A DNA stretch of 64,000 bases from Chondrinema litorale (lineage in GTDB: Bacteria; Bacteroidota; Bacteroidia; Cytophagales; Flammeovirgaceae): contig NZ_CP111045.1 of assembly GCF_026250525.1 (NCBI RefSeq), forward strand, positions 186,001 through 250,000. Reading direction: 5' to 3'. Position 1 is the first letter of the stretch; the number at the start of each line of letters is the position of its first letter. The position numbers and the translations under genes are program-made. Positions 44,520 through 53,218 of this stretch are shown in pieces. The notes under the pieces are model-generated. The model saw only the letters and a list, made by a program, of their open reading frames with translations. It ran no database searches and was not told where the DNA came from.

Positions 44520-45590
44520 CTACAAAAAAGAAATAAAGTATTTAAAAAATAGATAGCTTTGTGTTATGAGACAACACCGATTTATCAAAGCAAGTAAAGA
44601 AGAAGTTGATTTATTAAAATCTCAACTAAAAAAACCAATGAGTCGACAGGAATCTGTTCGCATAGAAGGATTACTGCTGAGTATAAAAGGCTATACTATG
44701 GAGCAAATTGTAGATATATTAGAAGTAAATCGTGATACAATATCTCGTTGGTTTAACCGATGGGATCAAGGAAAAATGACCAATCTTGCTAATCTTCCTA
44801 AAAGTGGTCGTAGGCGTATTTATACAGAAACAGAAGAAAAAAAATGATCCAAAAAGCCTGTTTGGGCATCCAAAGGATAAAAGTATTTCTTCAAGAAGTG
44901 ATCACTAGTACAGGTAAAAGTTGCCATATACAAACATTAAAGGGTATTTTCAAGAGGCATCGATTGGTATGGAAACGCTATAGAAAGAGCTTAAAACCAG
45001 AAAGAGATGAAGTACTTTTTGAGTTTTTCAAATCGGAATTAAGCTACCTAGAACAACAAGCAAAACAAGGAATAATAGACTTGATATTTATGGATGAATC
45101 GGGCTTTAACTTAAATCCAAATGTGCCCTATGGTTGGCAACCAATAGGACAGCAAATTTTGCTTCCTGCTAAACGCAGCTCAACTAATTGGACAGTTTTA
45201 GGTACGCTTAATATCCACAGTCAAAGCTTTTACGGTTATATGATGCCAGAGGCATGTACTGCAAAAACAGTAGTTGAAGTATTGTCTAATTTAAGCGAAA
45301 GAATCAATAAAAAAACGATAGTAATATTAGATAATGCCCCAGTGCATAAGGCAAAGATTGTAAAAGAAAAGTTAGTCGAATGGCGCAAAAAAGGACTTTA
45401 CCTACAATTTATACCTGCCTATAGCCCTGAACTCAATAAAATAGAGATATTATGGAGACAGATGAAATATTATTGGTTAGAACCGAACGATTATCAATCT
45501 CAAAATACACTATACCAAAAAATTATTGAAATTCTTCAGAATTATGGATCTAAATACTCGATTTCTTTTTCTTAACTACTTAATATTCAA
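44520..45590 (+). mobile_element. IS630-family element (second copy), intact-looking
   Basis: Contains two overlapping frames (44566-44847 and 44844-45575) and imperfect ends with AAAAAGAAAT / ATTTCTTTTT. Boundaries are approximate. It separates the Rhs tip fragment from the small membrane-protein gene. Confidence 0.75.
44566..45575 (+). CDS. IS630 transposase with probable -1 frameshift at A8
   Basis: The first frame (44566-44847) carries the HTH module (MEQIVDILEVNRDTISRWFNRW) and ends at GAAGAAAAAAAATGA. The second, beginning at ATG 44844, carries the DDE domain (LIFMDESGFNLNPNVPYGW, VILDNAPVHKA, FIPAYSPELNKIEILWRQMK). The overlap is a run of eight A (44837-44844) followed by ATGA, the kind of slippery site used by many IS for -1 frameshifting to make a fusion transposase of about 335 residues. 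All catalytic motifs are undisturbed. A plain homopolymer error is the alternative. Confidence 0.85.
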
Positions 45591-45616
45591 GGCACACTTA
45601 ATCAACGATAGGAATT

Positions 45617-46018
45617 ATGAGTACTTTGAGACTAATCGAACTAATAATGATAGGTTTTACTGCTTTAATTGGTGGTATTGGGGTTAATTTATTCTGTTGG
45701 TATAATTATCGAAAGAATATATATACTCAAAAAATATTATATCTTAATGAACAACTAAGAAAATTAACTGGAAAATCATTGACCAGTTTTCAGATTGGTG
45801 TACACGTTAAGTTTCAACCTAAACTCCGTTATGAAGATTACTATCCTCCAACAATTTATCAAAAATATGTTGAAGAAAATTTGAATTATAAACAGGTATG
45901 GGAGAGCTTTGATAGATTGGGTACTAGTATGGATAAAACAGCTAGGGTTTTAATTTATATATACATTCCAGGAATAAGTATTTTGGGGTTATTGTATTTA
46001 ATACATAAAGTTATATAA
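45617..46018 (+). CDS. small two-helix membrane protein, candidate Rhs immunity
   Basis: 133 residues. An N-terminal transmembrane helix (IELIMIGFTALIGGIGVNLFCWYN) and a C-terminal one (VLIYIYIPGISILGLLYLIHKVI) enclose a short soluble loop. No family is recognised. Before the IS630 insertion it would have lain directly behind the Rhs C-terminal tip, the normal position for an immunity protein, and membrane immunity proteins are known for Rhs/polymorphic toxins. This role is inference from position and topology only. Confidence 0.55.
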   Translation: MSTLRLIELIMIGFTALIGGIGVNLFCWYNYRKNIYTQKILYLNEQLRKLTGKSLTSFQIGVHVKFQPKLRYEDYYPPTIYQKYVEENLNYKQVWESFDRLGTSMDKTARVLIYIYIPGISILGLLYLIHKVI

Positions 46019-46025
46019 CCATCAC

Positions 46026-46052
46026 TGGTGTGTAGCATCTCACTGCACACCA
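46026..46052. terminator. stem-loop after small membrane-protein gene
   Basis: TGGTGTG (46026-46032) pairs with CACACCA (46046-46052) eight bases after the stop codon. No T-run follows, so termination is uncertain. Confidence 0.4.
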
Positions 46053-46111
46053 AATTATTGATAATATTGTTTCATTCTTTCTTGGATTAAAATAGTATTA
46101 TCCCAATAGAA

Positions 46112-46143
46112 AACCCCCAATATCTTTAGAGATGTTGGGGGTT
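46112..46143 (-). terminator. strong hairpin, terminator for minus-strand toxin relic
   Basis: AACCCCCAA with TTGGGGGTT, extended inward by ATCT/AGAT pairs. On the minus strand it is followed by TTTTC and lies downstream of the RelE-like fragment ending at 46190. Confidence 0.7.
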
Positions 46144-46189
46144 ATGTTATACAGTAGCTAATCTTGGTATTATTAAACAAAACACTGTG

Positions 46190-46369
46190 CTATTCATCTA
46201 TATCATCAAGCAGTTCTGCTAGCTCTTTATCTGAGATACTTTCTTTGTCAGATTTAACGTAGATGGAGAGTAAAAAGACGGTTTCTTCTGTTATAAATAC
46301 ATGGGTAATTATTCTTACTCCATAAGGTTTGTCTTTAACTTTTCGAATAATTCGAGTGAGTACAGTGGG
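46190..46369 (-). pseudogene. RelE/HigB-type toxin C-terminal remnant
   Basis: On the minus strand an open frame after TAA reads PTVLTRIIRKVKDKPYGVRI and continues VFLLSIYVKSDKESISD to KELAELLDDIDE and a stop at 46190. This is the C-terminal half of a type II RelE/HigB-like mRNA interferase, where GxRVIxxxxxEDTVFLLxIYxKxxKExIS is characteristic. The N-terminus and any antitoxin gene are missing. The relic keeps its own terminator. It lies 320 bases upstream of the SIR2 defence-like gene, on the opposite strand. Confidence 0.75.
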
Positions 46370-46685
46370 TTAATATACTGATTACCAGTATATTACAAAA
46401 AACCATAATTCCTTATTATGTTTAGTTAGAATGTTTACTATTCTGCTATATTAATCAGGGTTATTATTACCAATTGTGTTAATGGAGATAAAAATTAGGT
46501 CAATAGTTATAGGAAGCTTGTTTTCTGCTACACTTGAAATACATATTGGCTATAAATATGGATTGTAGATTACAAAATACTATTGCATTGGCTTAAAATA
46601 ATAAAACATGTTTTAGAAAGACGAAATTATTTGTTAATTTATAGGTATTATTTAGTACTAATCGTAATTTCTTTCTTCTAACAAT

Positions 46686-48899
46686 ATGTCTCAGCGAATA
46701 AACGATGAAGACCAGAAGCTTGAGGAACTTATTGGGAAAAATCTCAAGGAGTTAAATACTGAAAATATTAAAGTAGTCCATATCTTGAGCGGGTTTAGTT
46801 ATCAAAAGACAAAGCCTTATCCTGATGAACCTAGTATATTACAGGGGAATTACTCTTGGGAGAAAATTGGGTTAAATCCAAATGGAGAATTACTTGCATT
46901 TAAACCCGAAGTACCAGAAGAACCCAAACCACTTAAGCATGCATTAATTGATGATAATAGTAGGCTTGTATTTCTAAGAATAAAAGATCAATTTTTAGCA
47001 TATGCTGTAATTGATGAAAGCTTAAAAGACAATTTATATGCTATAGCCGTAAAGCTTCATGATTATTGGGCTGAGGAAAGGAGAGCACAGAGAAATGAAT
47101 ACCTTAAGAGAATCAGTGAATTTAAAAAAAGATGCCAAAGTACTCAGGGTCAGGAGGAATTGTTTAAACTTCTTTTATCAAATGTAGCTAAATTGTTAGA
47201 GGCAAAGAGAATTCATTTTTTTCTAACTAAAGACTATGAGGAAGTGAAGGAAGAAATTGAGGCACATTTAAACTTGAAGAAAGCTATTATTAAAGATAAT
47301 AAAACACATGAATGTGGAAATAAATTTGAACAAATTGAAAATTTCACAAAAGAAATTAACCCATCACAAACTATAGATTTTAATATTCTAAAGCTAAGTG
47401 CAGTTTTTTTTGTAGAAAGTGACCCTTCCTTCATTTATTTTGACAATTATATAAAATCTTCACCCGAGGAATTTCAGAAAAAAGAAGACATGCTTAATGA
47501 GGGGTATGATTTTCCTATATATAGGTTTTTGTTCGATAAGGAGGGGTTAGGCAAGGGTACATTTAATTTTTTAACAACGATTAGTCAATCCAATACTGCA
47601 TTATCCGATGATAACATTACCTCACCTTTATTGAATATTACAAAAAATACAAATTTTGCCAATTATAAATTGACCTTAAAAGATAATCTAAAGTCCCAAA
47701 TGATGGTGGCATTAGTTGATGAAACCAAGGGTAACCGTGTTTTAGGTGTGATGAAAATCTTTTCTGAATGGAAAGAGCCATTATTTGCCTTTAAGCGAAA
47801 TGAAGTAGTTTCGATGATAAAGGAAACTGCAAAGCAGCTATCCATCATACAAGGGAAAGATAAATTGAAAGGGCAATTATTTTTTTTATTAGGTGCTGGA
47901 GCCAGTCTTGAGGCTAAGATTCCAACTTCAAACGAGATGGTAAAAAAAATTGAAGATTGTTTTACTACTGGAAAGAAGAAAGATGTAAAAAAATGGAAGG
48001 ATGTTGAAGGTTTGTTTAACTTCTTAAAAAGCTGCATTATTTATTCAGAAGGTATTTTTGGCCAGTTTGGTCAGTTTAATGTTGAAAAACTACTGATTGT
48101 AATGGCAGAGATTGAAAAAAAGGACAAAAATATTATGTATCCGTTTATTGGGGCATGGAATATCCGGTTGTTTGATCAGGCTGGTGAAAATTTTGACAAA
48201 CTCAAAAAGCTAAATGGTTTAATAAGAGGAAAGTTAAAGGAATGGCTTGAAATTGAATACCTTGATGCAAAATACTATGAAGGGTTTAGGGTATTACAAA
48301 GTCAAATGGACGACCCACTCAAAATATTTACACTTAATTATGATCTTTGTTTTGAAAAAGTTGTAGGAAATAACATTTTTACTGTTGAGACTGGTTTCAA
48401 TAAAAATAACATGGTTTGGAACCAGCATAATTTTGAAAATACTGATAACAAGCATTTTTTATTGTTCAAACTACATGGTTCTATTAATTGGGAATTTGAA
48501 GAAAAACAATTAGTAGAAAAAAATGACCCTATTGATAATGCTGAGCTGATTTTTGGTGTTCAACATAAGATGACTTCAAATGACCCTTATCTTTATTATG
48601 CTTCAAAATTAAGAGAAGCTTGTATTGGGAATATCAGATTAATTGTAGTTGTGGGATATTCATTTGCAGACGAATATGTAAATATTATTCTATCCCAAGG
48701 TTTAAAAAGAAAGAATGTCCGGCTGTTATGCGTTGGCCCTGAAAAGGGTGAAAAAGAAAAGGAAAGAATAGCTAATAACTTATCCCTTGAGAGCATGGAT
48801 CAAATCATATTTGTAAATATGGGAGCAAAGGAATTTTTTACAAAACATTTGAATATTGAGTATTTTAAAAGCCAAATAAAACATCAAGATAGTGACTAG
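46686..48899 (+). CDS. GAF-SIR2 fusion, putative NADase defence protein
   Basis: 737 residues, cytosolic. The N-terminal 150 residues are unassigned. About residues 150-395 resemble a GAF sensor: a helix ELFKLLLSNVAKLLEA at the start and VLGVMKIFSEWKEPLFAF...VVSMIKETAKQLSII at the end. The C-terminal 340 residues are a SIR2-like NAD+ hydrolase fold: LLGAGAS near 403 (nucleotide loop), TLNYDLCFEKVV near 550 (the N and D of SIR2_2), KLHGSINW near 595 (catalytic His) and VVVGYSFADEYV near 653. SIR2 effectors in Thoeris, DSR and similar systems deplete NAD+ on infection. A ligand-sensing GAF fused to SIR2 in one gene suggests a self-contained abortive-infection protein; this is inference. Confidence 0.82.
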   Translation: MSQRINDEDQKLEELIGKNLKELNTENIKVVHILSGFSYQKTKPYPDEPSILQGNYSWEKIGLNPNGELLAFKPEVPEEPKPLKHALIDDNSRLVFLRIKDQFLAYAVIDESLKDNLYAIAVKLHDYWAEERRAQRNEYLKRISEFKKRCQSTQGQEELFKLLLSNVAKLLEAKRIHFFLTKDYEEVKEEIEAHLNLKKAIIKDNKTHECGNKFEQIENFTKEINPSQTIDFNILKLSAVFFVESDPSFIYFDNYIKSSPEEFQKKEDMLNEGYDFPIYRFLFDKEGLGKGTFNFLTTISQSNTALSDDNITSPLLNITKNTNFANYKLTLKDNLKSQMMVALVDETKGNRVLGVMKIFSEWKEPLFAFKRNEVVSMIKETAKQLSIIQGKDKLKGQLFFLLGAGASLEAKIPTSNEMVKKIEDCFTTGKKKDVKKWKDVEGLFNFLKSCIIYSEGIFGQFGQFNVEKLLIVMAEIEKKDKNIMYPFIGAWNIRLFDQAGENFDKLKKLNGLIRGKLKEWLEIEYLDAKYYEGFRVLQSQMDDPLKIFTLNYDLCFEKVVGNNIFTVETGFNKNNMVWNQHNFENTDNKHFLLFKLHGSINWEFEEKQLVEKNDPIDNAELIFGVQHKMTSNDPYLYYASKLREACIGNIRLIVVVGYSFADEYVNIILSQGLKRKNVRLLCVGPEKGEKEKERIANNLSLESMDQIIFVNMGAKEFFTKHLNIEYFKSQIKHQDSD

Positions 48900-49064
48900 T
48901 CCTTTTAATGTAAGATGGAGAGAATGTGCTAATGAATCTGGGCTCAGATAGATTACAAATTATGATTTTCAAAAGTTTTTTGAGGTGGTACTTAAAGCAA
49001 ATATTAATATACCTCCTCAAGGTATCTAATAATAGATAGTATGTTTTGCAAAACCAGTTTTCTG
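48900..49064. other. gene-poor stretch with possible short remnant
   Basis: No complete gene. A short plus-strand run ITNYDFQKFFEVVLKANINI (about 48950-49027) ends at a stop and may be debris of an adjacent gene. The IS3 remnant begins beyond. Confidence 0.3.
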
Positions 49065-49145
49065 TAAAGCTTCATTAGTAAGTGACATAATGACTTGTGC
49101 CAAAAGACTTAAATAACTAAAGCCTTGTGGCATAGCTACATAGGT

Positions 49146-49159
49146 CTATGCGACGCGGT
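49146..49159. repeat. 14-bp insertion behind first catalytic Asp of IS3
   Basis: Plus strand GGT-CTATGCGACGC-GGT: 11 bases between duplicated GGT. Removal restores WVSDITYVAMPQG. The core GTCTATGCGAC also occurs at 6641-6651. Confidence 0.85.
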
Positions 49160-49519
49160 AATATCACTTACCCAAAGCTGATTCGGTCTTTCTACAACCA
49201 ATTTTTTAATTAGGTTGGGATATTTCCTGAAAGGATGATCTGAGTTAGTTGTTCGAGGCTTTCTTTTGGTACGATAAACAAGCATATTGTTCTTTTTTAA
49301 AAGACTGTTCAAGGATTGTCTATTGGCCAATAAGAAATCTTTCAGCAGAAAGTAAAGCTTGGCAGTGCCTATTTGAGGAATTTTATCCCTAATATTAGAT
49401 GCTTTTTCTAATACGAGAGCATCTGTTATTTCCTTATCATCGTTCCTGCTGATCAATTCATAAAAACTCTGTCTATGAGTTCCAAACTCATCACATAACC
49501 GCTATATTCCTACAGTAGG

Positions 49520-49531
49520 CGGCACCCGCGG
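49520..49531. repeat. 12-bp insertion in IS3 orfA/orfB overlap
   Basis: Plus strand GCGG-CAC-CCGC within GGCGGCACCCGCGG, a 4-3-4 palindrome. It adds RVPP (or RGCR in the other frame) between MASP and TVGI. Confidence 0.65.
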
Positions 49532-49579
49532 TGATGCCATTTCTTCATTTCCATGACTGTAGTTTTCCAAAACTTTTTT

Positions 49580-49591
49580 GCGGCTGCAAGC
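49580..49591. repeat. 12-mer GCGGCTGCAAGC at IS3 truncation
   Basis: Exact copy of the word inserted in ISAs1 at 35302. It stands at the point where recognisable orfA sequence begins, in otherwise AT-rich DNA. Confidence 0.6.
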
Positions 49592-50050
49592 TTAAATAAA
49601 TACCTTATTCTTTATTCTAATATTCACTGATTTTAAGGTATCTATTTAGAGAAAATGATGGTACAACAATTTCCGAAAGTTAATGCTACTTTTTATATGT
49701 TTAAGACTGTAACTTAAGTTAACTGAAAGTCAGACACTTACAAATTATACTATTTTTTTGGTAAAAATATTGAACTTCTTTTCTGAGCAATAGTGTTGTT
49801 TGCATAGTTTTAATTATCATCTACCATCGTTCCCAATAAACAGAATTAAGTTATTTGTATAGAAAGCATAAATTCTATTTTTTCAACAAAATATAAGCTT
49901 TAAATAATTCTATCCTTCATAATAGCATAGTTATGTATTGGTATGATTTCACATGTCAATATTACAATGCTATTTTTTCTTAATAAATATTAGAATGTAA
50001 ATACCGATTCACTCTTCAATAGAATTTTTTCAAAACTAAATTTAAAAAAG
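49592..50050. other. AT-rich upstream region of beta-helix gene
   Basis: No gene, repeat or RNA recognised. It probably holds the promoter of the beta-helix lipoprotein gene, but no clear Bacteroidota -33/-7 pair stands out. Confidence 0.4.
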
Positions 50051-50874
50051 ATGAAAAACGTATACAATGTTTTTAAGAGGAATGTACTAAGAATATTCTT
50101 AGAGCTAATCATACTATTTTTCTTTGTTAGTTGTGCACTTTTTGAGGAAGATGTATCTCCTAGTTCAGATGATGTTGAATCAACAATTAATACATTTTGT
50201 TCAGCAAATGTTAAAGATTTTGGTGCAGTAGGAGATGGTCAAACTGATGATACAAAGGCTTTTAAAAATGCTTTAAATTCTATCGGATTTGGAGGTCAAG
50301 TGTGTGTACCATCTGGTACATATTTAATTAGTTCGACTTTATCATTAAAGAGTAATACTACTTTATCAGGAGAGGGATTTTCTTCACTTATAAAAAGGAC
50401 TCGAGAAACGAGTATTTTTGTAAGTGATAGTGTTTCAAATGTTATAGTGGAAAATTTAGCAATAGATTTTAATGGCCTTGAAATTCCAGAAAATGCAAAT
50501 AGATTATTTGCTAACGCAATAGCATTTAGAGAGCATAGCAAAAATATAACAATTAGAAATATAAATATTTTTGATAGCCAAAGTAATGATGTATGTTGTG
50601 TACATGCTATTTTAGTTAGACAATGTGAAAACGTATGGATTGAGAATAATTTAATTGAGGGAGGAAGTAGAATTAAAGCAGGAGGTATTGGAAATAAACT
50701 TATAATAAAAAATAATATAGTAACTGATGCATATGATAATGGGATAACAATTGCAGACGAGGGAACTGGTGATCATATTATTACCAGAAATTATATTATT
50801 GAAAATAATATAATTGAAAGAGCTAAAGGAGCTTCAATATATTTAGGCGATGATGGTAAGGATAAGGGCGACCC

Positions 50875-52457
50875 CAATGCTATTAAGTTAAGGAATCCAC
50901 ATGATGTGAAACAGCAAAATCTTACTATATTTAGATAAATTTTGTTATGTGAATTTAGAAAACGGTATTACCATGAACAGGATTCTCAATGAGAAGGTAT
51001 CTTACGGACCTTCAAAAAAAAATCTTTGCCCTCATCCATAGCCCAAGGAGTCCTGAGCTTTACAGGTGCTCGGAAAAGGACTTTACAAGAGCTTCACCAC
51101 TCAGTTTCGCCAACATAACCAAGTGTATCCTCAACCTTTTTAAGGAGTCTGTGGAGTACAATATACAAGAAATACTCCCAGAACTCTTGGCACCAGTAGT
51201 AACCGGTAGTGCCTTCACCCAGGCAAGATACAAGATATCGCCAACTTTCTTCAATGACCTCAATGGTTTGACTGTCGAGAGCTACATGATCTCGAACAAA
51301 CGTTACTGGAAAGAACATGTGCTGCTCGCTGGCGATGGTAGCAGCCTGAACCTGCCCATCTCCGATGACATAAAGGACGTTTTCGGAGTGCATGCTACCA
51401 CTTCCCACGGTGTGGACCGCTGCGCGGCACGGATATTCTTTATGCATGATGTGCTGAACAATATAGTCGTGGATAGCCGTTTGGACAGGATGGATACAGG
51501 AGAAAAATCCATGCTCTATGATATCCTTGAGACCATTGCCCACATGGAAGGCCTTTTCCTCTTAGATAGGAACTTCGGATATTTTTCGGTATTAAAGCAT
51601 CTTATGTTTGCAGGGCGTGACTTCTGCGTACGTTTCGCTGTGGGTGCCTCCAACTTCACCAAGCAGGTGATGCTGGAGGAAAGGGAAGACTTTATCATAG
51701 AGTGGCGACCAAGTCGCAAGGAGCGGCTCACCTGCACCAGAGATGAGATGGACGATTCCCCCATAAGGGTAAGGGTGGTCAAGGTGGAACTGGATACCGG
51801 GGAGACAGAACTGCTCATCACTTCCTTGCTCGATCAAGATGAATACACCACTGATGACATCAAAGGACTCTACCATTTGAGATGGGGCGTGGAGGAATGC
51901 TTCAAGAAACTCAAACCCAAGATGAAGATAGAACAGTTCGGCTGTAAAAAAGCACAAGGTGTACTACAGGAGTTCTACGCACATATATTTACCCTCAACA
52001 TGACCAGTCTAGTGGCCGCTCCTGCGCAGGATATCATAAAACGGAAAACGGCCAAGAGGCGGTTAGACTACAAGTGCAATTGGAAGAATGCCTATAGGTT
52101 CTGGCGAAAGAGTATCATAGATTTCCTCTCCTGTCGCTGTATAGATAGGATATTAAAGATACTCACCGATAAAATCGCAAGTTCGATGACAGCTATAAAG
52201 CCGGGAAGACATTTTCCAAGGGGGACAAGGATCAAGCAGCGGGCAGGTGTGATTACCCAGTACAACAAATAAGGAAAAGTCTGTAATAATCCATATCGCC
52301 CGATACCCAGCTTCCTGTATTTAGATAGTGAGGTCTAATTCTAATGTTCAAAATTTAAAATAGCAAATGATGATGGTGAAAATGTATCATCTGCAAATGT
52401 TATTGATACATTACCAATCAAAAAATAGATAGAAAAATGCTTAACTTAATAGCATTG
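50875..52457 (+). mobile_element. IS4-family element with perfect 18-bp ends and 10-bp duplication
   Basis: Left end CAATGCTATTAAGTTAAG (50875-50892) and right end CTTAACTTAATAGCATTG (52440-52457) are exact reverse complements. AGGGCGACCC occurs on both sides (50865-50874, 52458-52467) as the target duplication. 1583 bp. Its coding part is markedly more GC-rich than the interrupted gene, so it probably arrived recently. Confidence 0.95.
50989..52272 (+). CDS. IS4-family transposase
   Basis: 427 residues, uninterrupted. DDE pattern: VLLAGDGSSLNLP (first Asp), GLFLLDRNFGYFSVL (second Asp) and the Y(2)R-E signature YHLRWGVEECFKKLKPKMKIEQFG containing the catalytic Glu. The N-terminal 100 residues are helical (IFALIHSPRSPELYRCSEKDFTRAS). 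No short insertions. Codon choice is clearly GC-richer than in the AT-rich host genes around it. Confidence 0.92.
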   Translation: MRRYLTDLQKKIFALIHSPRSPELYRCSEKDFTRASPLSFANITKCILNLFKESVEYNIQEILPELLAPVVTGSAFTQARYKISPTFFNDLNGLTVESYMISNKRYWKEHVLLAGDGSSLNLPISDDIKDVFGVHATTSHGVDRCAARIFFMHDVLNNIVVDSRLDRMDTGEKSMLYDILETIAHMEGLFLLDRNFGYFSVLKHLMFAGRDFCVRFAVGASNFTKQVMLEEREDFIIEWRPSRKERLTCTRDEMDDSPIRVRVVKVELDTGETELLITSLLDQDEYTTDDIKGLYHLRWGVEECFKKLKPKMKIEQFGCKKAQGVLQEFYAHIFTLNMTSLVAAPAQDIIKRKTAKRRLDYKCNWKNAYRFWRKSIIDFLSCRCIDRILKILTDKIASSMTAIKPGRHFPRGTRIKQRAGVITQYNK

Positions 52458-53181
52458 AGGGCGACCCTGATCGCACAGGAAATAATGTTACCTACAATAT
52501 AATTATTGATGGAAATATATTGTTAGGACCAGTACCAGAAAACGTTAATATGTTGCATGTAGGACTCGCATCAACGACAAAACAAATACATATTACTAAT
52601 AATCTAATTGAAAGCGGGTTTGAAGAATATTCAGGTAATACAAGCGGTATTTTAGTTAAAATAAAAGAGAATGATATTGGTCAACCAGGAGAAGATTTTT
52701 TAATAGCTAATAATACATTGAGTGGTTACTTTGGTCAAGGTAGTATTTGGTTAAAAGAACTAACAAATGTTAGAATTTCTAATAACCAGATATCACATGG
52801 AGGTTCTAGAGGTTTGAGGCTAACACTGGTAAATGATGCTATTATTGGTGGGAATCTCATTAATAATCCAAATATAGGTATACAGGTTGAAAATACCTGT
52901 ATAGGATTGATATTTGAAAATAACATTATAAAAAATAGTTATGACAATGGAATAGAACTCAAAACTGTTTCAAAAGAAGAAATAATTCAAGCCTATTTTT
53001 ATGGTAATAGGGTTTCAGATAGTCAAAAAAAACCATTATATGAGAAAGGTGATGGGATATATGATACAAAATATTATATGAATGAGTTTATAGGAAATTT
53101 AGAACCATCATCACCATCAATTAATGTAATTAATGATAGAGGGGGGAATAATAATGAAAATTAACCAATCTTAATTCTAAG

Positions 53182-53218
53182 AAGATGGTCTAGTTATATT
53201 TGCTAGATCATCTTTAGA
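53182..53218 (+). terminator. terminator of beta-helix gene
   Basis: AAGATGGTCTAG (53182-53193) pairs with CTAGATCATCTT (53203-53214), with one G-T pair. It lies 18 bases after the stop codon. Only a weak T-rich tail follows. Confidence 0.65.

Larger units (their letters stand above)
49065..49591 (-). pseudogene. IS3-family remnant (orfA end and orfB start) with insertions
   Basis: On the minus strand the tail of orfA (KKFWKTTVMEMKKWHH) overlaps orfB (MASPTVGI, then after a stop RLCDEFGTHRQSFYELISRN). OrfB runs through PQIGTAKLYFLLKDFLL to WVSDIT, the first catalytic Asp, where 14 bases at 49146-49159 break it before YVAMPQGFSYLSLL. There the element is truncated. A further 12-base insertion at 49520-49531 lies in the orfA/orfB overlap, where the -1 frameshift would act, and the 12-mer GCGGCTGCAAGC sits at the truncated 5' side (49580-49591). 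Confidence 0.82.
50051..53164 (+). pseudogene. pectate-lyase-3-type beta-helix lipoprotein, split by IS4
   Basis: Removing the IS4 (50875-52457) and one copy of its 10-base target duplication joins KDKGDP to DRTGNN in frame, giving about 506 residues. The N-terminal lipoprotein signal (IILFFFVSCALF) is followed by the Pectate_lyase_3/glycosyl hydrolase 28-like start VKDFGAVGDGQTDDTKAFKNAL. Then come right-handed beta-helix rungs rich in Asn (NVWIENNLIEGG, KLIIKNNIVTDA, IHITNNLIESG, VRISNNQISHGG). It probably bound or cut a surface polysaccharide. The split is recent, since both halves are otherwise undamaged. The halves are 50051-50874 and 52468-53164. Confidence 0.88.

Noticed and set aside
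51060..51957. Minus-strand open frames up to 149 codons inside the IS4
   Set aside because: Antisense shadows of a GC-rich transposase.
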